NCBI GenBank assembly: GCA_903884655.1
Contig: CAISFO010000018.1
Span: forward strand, 124,001 to 188,000
Source of the DNA: an uncultured Holophagaceae bacterium
Lineage (GTDB): Bacteria > Acidobacteriota > Holophagae > Holophagales > Holophagaceae
DNA: 64,000 nt
Direction: 5' to 3'
Position numbers and translations under genes: made by a program. Position 1 is the first letter of the stretch. Each line of letters starts with the position of its first letter. The notes under the pieces were generated by a model. It had not been told where the DNA came from. It saw only the letters and a list, made by a program, of their open reading frames with translations, and ran no database searches. Below, one piece after another: positions 24,891 to 31,838 of the stretch.

Positions 24891-26339
24891 ATGAACAAGC
24901 TCCTGCTGCTCCTGCCCCTGCTCCTCCTGGCTTGCCGCCCGGTTGGACCAACCTACCTGACACCTTCGCAGTCCCTGCCTGGCGCCTATGCCATGAACAG
25001 CGGGGCAAGCCTCCTGGCCCCCCACTGGTGGGAAACCCTGGGGGATCCGCAACTGAACGGCCTGGTCCTCCAGGCCATTGCACGCAGCCCCGATCTCCGG
25101 ATCGCCGAAGCTCGGCTGCGGCAGTCCCGGGCCCTGCTGGGCATCCAGGACGCCAGCGGAGGACTGCAGGTGGGGCTGGGTGGCCAAGTCTCCAAGGATC
25201 GCCTGAGCCCCAACAGCGAGATGTTGGCCAACCTCCCGTTCAAGGGCGTGAAGACCGAATTCACCAACCACCAGATCGCCTTCGACGCCTCCTGGGAAAT
25301 CGACCTGTTCGGCCACAACCGCCGCCTGTCCGAGGCCGCCCAGGCCCGGACCGAAGCCAGCGAGGAACGGCTCCGCGACGCCGGCCTGGTGCTGTCCGCG
25401 GAAGTGGCGCGGAACTATCTCGACTACCGGCTGGGACAGCAGCGCCTGGCGCTGGCCCTGGAGAACCTCAAGAACCACGAGGAACAACTCCGCCTGACCG
25501 CCCTGCAAGCGAAGGCCGGGGAGATCACCAGCCTCGAATTGCAGCGCATCGGAACCAGCCGAAGGACTTACGAGGCGAGTCTGGCGGATCTCCGGGTGAG
25601 CCTGAACCAGAGCCTGGCGGCTCTGGCCACTCTCACGGACCTGCCCCTGGCCACGCTGGAAGCGCAGCTGGGCACCGCCCTGCTCCCGGCCATGCCTGAA
25701 GCGCCGGCGGCAGGGCTGCCCTCGGAGCTGCTGAAACACCGGCCGGATGTGCGGGCAGCCGAGCGCGAGCTGGCCGCCGCCAGCGCGGACGTGGGCGTCG
25801 CCATGGCGGATCGCTACCCCCGGTTCTCGCTGGTGGGTACAGGCGGATGGGCTTCCATCCAGTCCGGCACCTTGCTGGACAGCGCCAGCCGGATGTGGAG
25901 TGTGGGGCCCCAGGTCCACCTGCCGATCTTCACCAGTGGTCGCCAGCAGAACCAGGTCAAGGCCAATGAAGCGGCCCTGGACGCCGCTTCCGCTGGCTAT
26001 CGCAAAGCGGTCCTGGGCGCCCTGGCGGACGTGGAGGTCGCCCTCTCCCGAGTGGCCCGGAGCGAGGAGCGCCACCGAAACTTGCAGGAGGCTGAGCTGC
26101 AGCAGCGCCGACTGGCCGCCATGACCGAGCTGCAGTGGAAGGCCGGCGAGGTCTCGATGGTGCCCCTGCTGGAAGCCCGCAGAGGCCTGCTGGCACAAGA
26201 GGATCTAGTCCTCCAGGCCAGGGGGCAGAGCCTGTCGGCACTGGTGTCGCTCTGCAAGTCCCTGGGTGGCGGCTGGTCTTCCCAATCCGCGGCCAGTCCA
26301 TCCCTGCAGTCTGTAATGCCGTCCGTCCACCGGGAATGA
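24891..26339 (+). CDS. Outer-membrane efflux lipoprotein (TolC/NodT family)
   Basis: A 482-residue outer-membrane factor. The lipoprotein signal MNKLLLLLPLLLLAC puts the lipidated Cys at residue 15. Two repeated OEP domains follow. The first has PHWWETLGDPQLNGLVLQAI, the typical W-x-x-LGD-L-N-LV start of NodT proteins. The second is around LLKHRPDVRAAERELAAASADVGVA, with FTSGRQQNQVKANEAALD. Start ATG 24891 is eleven bases after ybhR. It would complete a three-membrane-layer pump with the YbhG adaptor. E. coli ybhGFSR lacks such a gene and uses TolC, so this operon is self-contained. Confidence 0.94.
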   Translation: MNKLLLLLPLLLLACRPVGPTYLTPSQSLPGAYAMNSGASLLAPHWWETLGDPQLNGLVLQAIARSPDLRIAEARLRQSRALLGIQDASGGLQVGLGGQVSKDRLSPNSEMLANLPFKGVKTEFTNHQIAFDASWEIDLFGHNRRLSEAAQARTEASEERLRDAGLVLSAEVARNYLDYRLGQQRLALALENLKNHEEQLRLTALQAKAGEITSLELQRIGTSRRTYEASLADLRVSLNQSLAALATLTDLPLATLEAQLGTALLPAMPEAPAAGLPSELLKHRPDVRAAERELAAASADVGVAMADRYPRFSLVGTGGWASIQSGTLLDSASRMWSVGPQVHLPIFTSGRQQNQVKANEAALDAASAGYRKAVLGALADVEVALSRVARSEERHRNLQEAELQQRRLAAMTELQWKAGEVSMVPLLEARRGLLAQEDLVLQARGQSLSALVSLCKSLGGGWSSQSAASPSLQSVMPSVHRE

Positions 26340-26361
26340 TTCCGGATCGCCCAGCCAGGGT

Positions 26362-27144
26362 TCAAGGGAACCGGTAGCTCGTGAGGCCCAGGCTGCCCAG
26401 TTGCCAACCATCAAAGAAAGCTCTGGGCGGGCCACTGGCGGCACCCAAGGCCACAAAGAGCGGGTCCAGGTGTTCGGACGTAGGCACAGCCTTTTCGGCT
26501 CCGGGCGCCTGCTCCCAGCCGAGGAGAGCCTCCACATTCGACGCGACCAGCTTTTCACGTATCCAGCTGTCGAAGGCTACGGCCCAGGACTCGGGCTGGG
26601 AGGCCCCACCCCAGTCGAGAAGCCTGAGGTTGTGAACGATGCCGCCACTGCCCAGGATCAGGACTCCCTGCTCCCGGAGCGGTGCCAGGGCCCTCCCGGC
26701 TGCCAAAAGAAGGTCCGGTGTCCGGGGCTTTGGCAGGGACAGTTGGATGACCGGGATATCCGCCCCGGGCCGGAGGTAGCGGAGGGGGACCCAGGCGCCA
26801 TGATCCAGGGGGCGCTGGGCGTCCAGCACCGCCTCGATCCCGGCTCCTCGCAACAGGGCTGCCGCTTCTGAGGCAAGTTCCGGGGACCCGGGGGCCGGAT
26901 AATCCAGCGTGTAGAGTTCGGGCGGGAAACCCCCGAAATCATGCATGACCCCAGGTATCGGCGCGGAAGAGAGCCGGAAGGGCCCCGGAGCTTCCCAGTG
27001 GGCCGAACACACCAGGAAGGCCCGCAGGGGCGGAAGTCCGCGCCCAAGGGCCGAGACCGCCTGGCCCCAGGCTTCCCCGTCCAGAGCGAGCATGGGAGAT
27101 CCATGCGCCAGGAACAGTGAGGGAACCGGAAGCGGTTTTTCCAT
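26362..27144 (-). CDS. DODA-type extradiol ring-opening dioxygenase (LigB/YgiD family)
   Basis: A 260-residue cytoplasmic non-haem Fe(II) or Zn-binding dioxygenase, probably 4,5-DOPA-extradiol-like. Metal-ligand regions are visible: LFLAHGSPML (His near the N-terminus), CSAHWEAPG, PLDHGAWVPL and SGGIVHNLRLL, and PTSEHLDPLFVALGA at the C-terminus. These are the conserved blocks of the YgiD group. The start is taken as ATG 27144 (MEKPLPVPSLF); an in-frame codon at 27165 gives seven extra residues. The natural substrate is unknown for most members. It is divergent from pdxJ, and a 6-bp palindrome lies between the two starts. Confidence 0.92.
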   Translation of the reverse strand: MEKPLPVPSLFLAHGSPMLALDGEAWGQAVSALGRGLPPLRAFLVCSAHWEAPGPFRLSSAPIPGVMHDFGGFPPELYTLDYPAPGSPELASEAAALLRGAGIEAVLDAQRPLDHGAWVPLRYLRPGADIPVIQLSLPKPRTPDLLLAAGRALAPLREQGVLILGSGGIVHNLRLLDWGGASQPESWAVAFDSWIREKLVASNVEALLGWEQAPGAEKAVPTSEHLDPLFVALGAASGPPRAFFDGWQLGSLGLTSYRFP

Positions 27145-27268
27145 GACCCCAGCATGCAACCTCATAATGCATGTTGCAACTCTTTTTGGAGAATCGCTCC
27201 AATTTCCATCCTTCCCACCGACAGTGATCCTGCAGGGGTTAAGCTAGGGTCCATTCCTGGAGACCGCA

Positions 27269-27997
27269 TTGAACCTCAGGCTTGGTGTGAACATCGACCA
27301 CGTGGCCACCCTTCGGCAGGCCCGCGGAGGCCATGAGCCGGAACCCGTGGCCGCGGCGCTGCTGGCCCAGAGCGCTGGCGCCCACGGCATCACGGTCCAC
27401 CTGCGTGGTGACCGCCGGCATATCCAGGAACGGGATCTGCGGATCCTGAAGGATGTGCTCGCGATTCCCCTCAACGTCGAATGCGCCGCCACTCCCGAAG
27501 CGTTGGAAGCTGTCATTCCCTGCAAGCCCTCCTGGGTGACCCTGGTCCCTGAAAGCCGGGAAGAACTCACGACCCAGGGAGGCCTGGATGTCATCTTCCT
27601 GCAGGGCATGCTGAAGCCCGTGGTGCGGGAACTGCGCAGTGCGGGAGTGCACATCAGCCTGTTCGTGGATCCGGTCCTGGACCAAGTGAAGATGGCCGCC
27701 AAGCTGGAGACGGATGCCGTGGAATTGAACACCGGCACCTACAGCGACCTCCCCATGGATTCCGATGCCACGCTGGAATTGGCCCGGCTGCGTGAAGCAG
27801 CCCGTCTGGCCAACCGCCTGGGCCTGCGTGTGCTGGCCGGACACGGGCTCAACCTCCAGAACGTGGGTCCGGTGGCGGCCATTCCCGAGATCGAGGAACT
27901 GAACATCGGCCACAGCCTCATCGGCCGCTCCGTCCTCGTGGGCCTGGAATGCGCGGTGGAGGAGATGCTCCAAGCCATGGTGGAGACCCGATCATGA
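27269..27997 (+). CDS. pdxJ: Pyridoxine 5'-phosphate synthase
   Basis: The last ring-closing step of DXP-dependent vitamin B6 synthesis: 1-deoxyxylulose-5-phosphate plus 3-amino-2-oxopropyl phosphate. A 242-residue TIM barrel. The N-terminal LGVNIDHVATLRQARGG is diagnostic, with HLRGDRRHIQ, LNVECAA, TLVPESREELTTQGGLD, ELNTGTY and the phosphate loop NIGHSLIGRSV. The start codon is TTG 27269 with GGAG six bases upstream; no ATG fits. The TGA overlaps the start of a response-regulator gene (ATGA), an unusual partner for pdxJ, which is normally beside acpS. Confidence 0.97.
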   Translation: MNLRLGVNIDHVATLRQARGGHEPEPVAAALLAQSAGAHGITVHLRGDRRHIQERDLRILKDVLAIPLNVECAATPEALEAVIPCKPSWVTLVPESREELTTQGGLDVIFLQGMLKPVVRELRSAGVHISLFVDPVLDQVKMAAKLETDAVELNTGTYSDLPMDSDATLELARLREAARLANRLGLRVLAGHGLNLQNVGPVAAIPEIEELNIGHSLIGRSVLVGLECAVEEMLQAMVETRS

Positions 27998-28371
27998 GCA
28001 CGGTTCTGGTGGTGGATGACGAGCCCGGGATCCGACAGATCCTCAGGGAATTCATCGAGCAGGAGGGTCACCGGGTCCTCGAAGCGGCCGATGCGACCTT
28101 CGCCCGGCGCGTCCTGGCCCAGGAACAGGTGGATCTCATGTTCCTGGACGTCCTCATGCCCGGGGAAAGCGGAACCTCCCTCTGCCAGTCCCTCAAGGAC
28201 GACCCCGACTGCCGGAACATCAAGGTCATCCTCCTGACGGGCTATGACGGCGAACGGTCCTGGCAGAAGGGGCTTCGCTGCGGCGCGGACATCTTCCTGG
28301 TCAAGCCGGTGAACCGGCAGCGCATCAAAGTGCTGCTCGAAGAGCTGCTCTCCCCGGAGAGTCAGGCATGA
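27994..28371 (+). CDS. Single-domain response regulator coupled to pdxJ
   Basis: A 125-residue CheY-like receiver. The acidic pocket is DDE at 8-10, the phospho-acceptor is Asp52 in LMFLDVLMPG, the Thr is in ILLTGYD, and the Lys is in FLVKPVNRQ. There is no DNA-binding output. It overlaps pdxJ by four bases upstream and the DUF4388 gene by four bases downstream, so all three are translated as a unit. With the HAMP-CheZ gene that follows it forms a signalling cassette. It is the obvious candidate substrate of that phosphatase (inference). Confidence 0.93.
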   Translation: MSTVLVVDDEPGIRQILREFIEQEGHRVLEAADATFARRVLAQEQVDLMFLDVLMPGESGTSLCQSLKDDPDCRNIKVILLTGYDGERSWQKGLRCGADIFLVKPVNRQRIKVLLEELLSPESQA

Positions 28372-29231
28372 GCAACCTCCGCGGCAACCTGGCGAGCATC
28401 TCCCTCACGGATGTGGCCCAATTGCTTCATGTCAATCGGAAGACCGGCCTCCTGCAGGTCTCTGCGGAGAAAGCCAAGGGTGTCCTGTACTTCTCCAACG
28501 GCGAGATCATCCACGCCGAATCCAATTCTGCCAGAGGAGAATCCGCCGCTTTCGAGATCCTCGAGTGGGTGACCGGGCACTTCGAATTCCTGTCCACGCA
28601 GGTGCAGACGACGGCCACCATCCGGCGCACCATTCCCGATCTGCTCATGGACTCGGCCCGCCTTCAGGACAGCCGGAGACGCCTGGCGACCATCTTCCCA
28701 AGGCAGACAGCCATTCCCTGGCCCACGCTGCCGGCACCTCAACTGCTGGAGGGGATCAAGCTCTTTGCCGAGGAGCGGCATATCCTGCCTTATTTCGATG
28801 GTTTCCGGGATTTCCTGGAGGTCATGGCGGCCTCCGGACAGCACGATGTCGCCGTCCTGCAGGCAGCCGCCATCCTGAAGGACGCGGGCCGGCTCGAGGT
28901 CCTGGAACCCGATGCCCACATGACCGTGACGCTCATGAAATCTGGTCTCTTCAAGAAGGGGGACCATGTCGAACTCTCCAAGACCGTGGAGGGGTGGTGG
29001 ACGGCCCTCGGCCCCTACCGGAGTGGCATCAAGAGTGTCCGGGTGGCCTGTCCCGGAGGGCCCTCCTTCGGGCGGGTTGAGTTCGTCAGCGGCCTGACGG
29101 ACAAACAGCTCGCGGTCCCGCGAGAATTCATGCAGGTGTGGGGTCTGGTCGAAGGGACGCATGTGAAGGTGAGGCCGTCCCTCGACCGTCCAAATATTCC
29201 CAAGGACCATGCATTGGGGATGATGCCATGA
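28368..29231 (+). CDS. DUF4388 (PATAN-type) domain protein
   Basis: A 287-residue cytoplasmic protein. Residues 1-100 are a DUF4388 domain: the start MSNLRGNLASISLTDVAQLLHVNRKTGLL, then GVLYFSNGEIIHAES and AFEILEWVTGHFEF, are the standard blocks. DUF4388/PATAN domains accompany receivers in motility and pilus signalling proteins of cyanobacteria, myxobacteria and Geobacter. Residues 120-190 are mainly helical and 190-287 mainly beta (SVRVACPGGPSFGRVEFVSG). I recognise neither part. It sits between a lone receiver and a CheZ-like phosphatase with overlapping starts, so it is probably an output or scaffold of that pathway. Confidence 0.88.
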   Translation: MSNLRGNLASISLTDVAQLLHVNRKTGLLQVSAEKAKGVLYFSNGEIIHAESNSARGESAAFEILEWVTGHFEFLSTQVQTTATIRRTIPDLLMDSARLQDSRRRLATIFPRQTAIPWPTLPAPQLLEGIKLFAEERHILPYFDGFRDFLEVMAASGQHDVAVLQAAAILKDAGRLEVLEPDAHMTVTLMKSGLFKKGDHVELSKTVEGWWTALGPYRSGIKSVRVACPGGPSFGRVEFVSGLTDKQLAVPREFMQVWGLVEGTHVKVRPSLDRPNIPKDHALGMMP

Positions 29232-29240
29232 GAGGTGACC

Positions 29241-30170
29241 ATGACTGACATCCTCAACGACCTGCCCCAGGGCGACCCTACTGACAGCCTAGTCTCCGAA
29301 TTCCAGGTCCGGCGGGAACGGCTCGACCAGCGGCTCCTGAGCCTCGAGGCGCTCATCGCGGATCTGCGACAGGAGCTGCAGGGCGATTCCCAGGTCAGCC
29401 TGCGCCGCCTGGCCGAGGCCGCCAAGGACATGGCCGACGGCCGGGTCTACCAGAAAATCGACATCGAAGCCAAGGGAGAGCTGGGCGCCCTGGTCGCAAG
29501 CATCAACCAGACCCTCATGAACCTTCAGCAGCTGGATGCCTCCGTCAAGCACCAGAGTACCCAGGTGCCGGAACTGGCGGCCCAGCTGGATGCCATCACG
29601 TCTGATACCGAAGAGGCCACCCAGAGCGTCATGAATCGCCTGGACACTCTGATGGCTGCATCCGACGATGCCAGCAAGGCCCTCAAGGCCTGCGATGACG
29701 GCATCAGCAGGCAGAACCAGCACCAGGCCACCCTGCAAGAGGCCATCACCGGTTTCCTTGATAGAGCCGCAGCAGGTGAGGATCAGAACGGCCTAGCCCA
29801 GGAAGTGCTGGAATACCTCTTTGCCCACCAGATCGCCACGCCGGCTGTCGAAGTGGACCTTGCACCCACCCAAACCCAGCTGCAGAAGGTCAGCGATGAG
29901 GCCTTCGAGATCCTGAACATCCTGCAGTTCCAGGACATCACCCGGCAGAAGATCGAGAAGGTGGTCACGCTTCTGAAGCAGTTCCAGGGCGGCCTGACTC
30001 GGCTGCTCGTGATCTTCAACATCCAGACTGGAGCCATCAGCGGCGAGGGTTTCGGAGAACGGAAAGTGGCGACCCAGGACCACATCTTCGAAACCAGCCT
30101 GGAAGCGGACAGCCGGAAAGACAGCGTGGACGACATCATCGCCCAGTTCAAGAAGAGCGGCTCGAGCTGA
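29241..30170 (+). CDS. CheZ-like protein phosphatase with N-terminal HAMP-like region
   Basis: A 309-residue soluble protein. The C-terminal part carries the CheZ catalytic motif FQDITRQ: Asp232 and Gln236 correspond to Asp143 and Gln147 of E. coli CheZ, which dephosphorylate CheY-P. They lie in a long helix (AFEILNILQFQDITRQKIEKVVTLLK). The N-terminus has a coiled coil (25-55) and a HAMP-like segment (about 52-97: LAEAAKDMADGRVYQKID...GELGALVASINQTL) but no membrane helix. Residues 100-180 are a further helical bundle. The E. coli-type C-terminal CheY-binding tail may be represented by DSVDDIIAQFKKSG, with the characteristic VDDLL-like end. ATG 29241 has GAGG five bases upstream. Confidence 0.85.
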   Translation: MTDILNDLPQGDPTDSLVSEFQVRRERLDQRLLSLEALIADLRQELQGDSQVSLRRLAEAAKDMADGRVYQKIDIEAKGELGALVASINQTLMNLQQLDASVKHQSTQVPELAAQLDAITSDTEEATQSVMNRLDTLMAASDDASKALKACDDGISRQNQHQATLQEAITGFLDRAAAGEDQNGLAQEVLEYLFAHQIATPAVEVDLAPTQTQLQKVSDEAFEILNILQFQDITRQKIEKVVTLLKQFQGGLTRLLVIFNIQTGAISGEGFGERKVATQDHIFETSLEADSRKDSVDDIIAQFKKSGSS

Positions 30171-30175
30171 CTCGT

Positions 30176-30862
30176 TCAGTTGATGCGGATATCGAGCTCC
30201 GCAAGGCCTTCGATGCCGCAGTGAACCTGATCACCCCTGACCAGCGGTCCCACCCCCGCGGGTGTGCCCGTGAAAATGAGATCCCCAGGGGCCAGGGTGA
30301 CAAATCCTGAGAGCTGGGCGATCACCTCAGAGACGCTCCAGATCATCGAAGAGAGATCTCCCCGCTGTTTCTCGCAGCCGTTCACGGAAAGCCAGATGGC
30401 GCCCTTCTCCGGGTGCCCGATGGCCGAGACCGGTGTCAGGGGGGAGACCGGGCCTGAGTGATCGAAGCCCTTGGCCGTTTCCCATGGCTGTCCCTTCTCC
30501 TTGGCCTTCGTCTGGAGGTCACGCCGGGTCAAATCGATCCCCACCGCGTACCCAAAGACGCCCTCCAGGGTCTGCTGGATGGGGATATCCCGGCCGCCCT
30601 TCGACAGGGCCACCACCAGTTCCACCTCATGATGCAGGTTGGAGGTGGCGGGCGGGTAGGCGATGTCCCCTCCGCCAGGGACCACTGCATCTTGGGGCTT
30701 CCCGAAGAAGAAGGGAGGCTCGCGATCGGGATCCGCACCCATCTCCCGCGCATGCTCCGCGTAGTTCCTCCCCACGCAGTAGACCCGGCGGACCGGGAAG
30801 GCAGCCGAGGTTCCAAGGACCGGGAGGAGAATGGCTGGGGGAACGGGGAAGACGGTGTCCAT
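30176..30862 (-). CDS. Fumarylacetoacetate hydrolase family protein (FAHD1-like)
   Basis: A 228-residue hydrolase/decarboxylase of the FAH family. Characteristic blocks are VYCVGRNYAEHAREMG, PFFFGKPQDAV, the metal-ligand segment HHEVELVVALSKGG, GYAVGIDLTRRDLQ, AKGFDHSGPVSPL and GDLIFTGTPAGVGPL. The two Glu in HHEVEL and the Asp in GIDLTRRD bind Mg2+. The short single-domain form fits FAHD1-type acylpyruvase/oxaloacetate decarboxylase or 2-hydroxyhepta-2,4-diene-1,7-dioate isomerase. The exact substrate cannot be assigned. It lies 23 bases downstream of xerC, presumably in the same transcript, and is convergent with the CheZ-like gene. Confidence 0.9.
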   Translation of the reverse strand: MDTVFPVPPAILLPVLGTSAAFPVRRVYCVGRNYAEHAREMGADPDREPPFFFGKPQDAVVPGGGDIAYPPATSNLHHEVELVVALSKGGRDIPIQQTLEGVFGYAVGIDLTRRDLQTKAKEKGQPWETAKGFDHSGPVSPLTPVSAIGHPEKGAIWLSVNGCEKQRGDLSSMIWSVSEVIAQLSGFVTLAPGDLIFTGTPAGVGPLVRGDQVHCGIEGLAELDIRIN

Positions 30863-30885
30863 GGTCTCAGATCCTCACGTTGAAT

Positions 30886-31806
30886 TCAGCCCTTGGCCCG
30901 CGGATGGGCCTTTTCGTAGGTCCGGGCCAGCTCTTCCAGCCCCAGATGAGTGTAGCGCTGGGTCGTGCTGAGACTCGCATGGCCCAGCAGTTCCTGGATG
31001 GCTCTGAGGTCCATCCCCCGGTTGAGCAGATGGGTGGCGAAACTGTGCCGTAGTGCGTGGGGGCTGACCCTGGATCGTACGGAAGCGGCTTGCAGCGCGG
31101 ACCGCAGCAACGTCCGCACACTGGTGGGCGTGAGCCGACCGCCCCGCTGGTTGAGGAAGATCGCCGGGCTGGCCGGAAGGGCCTTCGCCGCCAGGAAAGC
31201 CGCACGGTATCCAAAGTAGACGTCGAGGATGGTGGCTGCCTGGGCATGATAGGGAACCATGCGCTCCTTCCTGCCTTTGCCCATGACGCGGAGGGTTCTT
31301 TGATCCGAGAACACATCCTGCAGGTCCAGGCCCACCAGCTCGGAGACCCGCAGGCCCGAGGCATAGAGCAGTTCCAGCAGGCAGGCCAGCCTGGCGGTCG
31401 AGAAGTCCACGGCTTGAGGCAAGTCCAGCAGAGCCTGGCTTTCCCCTTCCGTCAGGAAAGCGGGAAGCCGCTTGGGCTGTTTGGGGTTCCTCAGGCCGGA
31501 GGCGGGATTGCAGTCGATCCGCTGGGTCTCCCATAGCCACTTGAAGAACCCACGAACCGTGGAGAGCACCCTGGCCTGGCTGGCCGGATCCAGCCCCCGG
31601 TCGCCAAGCTCGAGGGCGAACCCCCGGAGGGTTCTTGGACTCACCTTCCAGTCGTCCCACTTGGCTCGCAGGGCATGCTCGAGCAGCTTCCCCAGGTCTC
31701 CGACCTGCGCCCGCGCCGTATGGGGAGAGACGCCCCTGGCCTGCTGTTCAAGGTGGAAGACCCGGACCTCTTCACTGAGTGGCAAGGTTCGCTTCCCTGT
31801 TACCAT
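30886..31806 (-). CDS. xerC: Tyrosine recombinase XerC
   Basis: A chromosomal dimer-resolution recombinase acting at dif with XerD. The 306 residues have a SAM-like core-binding N-terminal domain (10-100) and a catalytic domain with the full set Arg153 (ASGLRVSEL), Lys177 (GKGRKER), His250/Arg253 (HALRHSFATH), His276 (LLGHASLSTTQ) and Tyr285 (QRYTH). The length and ...ELLYASGLRVSEL sequence are those of housekeeping Xer proteins, not phage integrases. No att-like repeats or cargo lie nearby. The start is ATG 31806; a G-rich Shine-Dalgarno is about ten bases upstream. It is divergent from the acyl-CoA synthetase gene, with only 32 bases between starts. Confidence 0.92.
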   Translation of the reverse strand: MVTGKRTLPLSEEVRVFHLEQQARGVSPHTARAQVGDLGKLLEHALRAKWDDWKVSPRTLRGFALELGDRGLDPASQARVLSTVRGFFKWLWETQRIDCNPASGLRNPKQPKRLPAFLTEGESQALLDLPQAVDFSTARLACLLELLYASGLRVSELVGLDLQDVFSDQRTLRVMGKGRKERMVPYHAQAATILDVYFGYRAAFLAAKALPASPAIFLNQRGGRLTPTSVRTLLRSALQAASVRSRVSPHALRHSFATHLLNRGMDLRAIQELLGHASLSTTQRYTHLGLEELARTYEKAHPRAKG

Positions 31807-31838
31807 TCGGTCACATCCCCCAAAGGTCCGGAGTCATT

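Noticed and set aside
30886..31806. The tyrosine recombinase as the integrase of a mobile island
   Set aside because: Its sequence and length are those of housekeeping XerC, and no att repeats, tRNA or cargo genes flank it.
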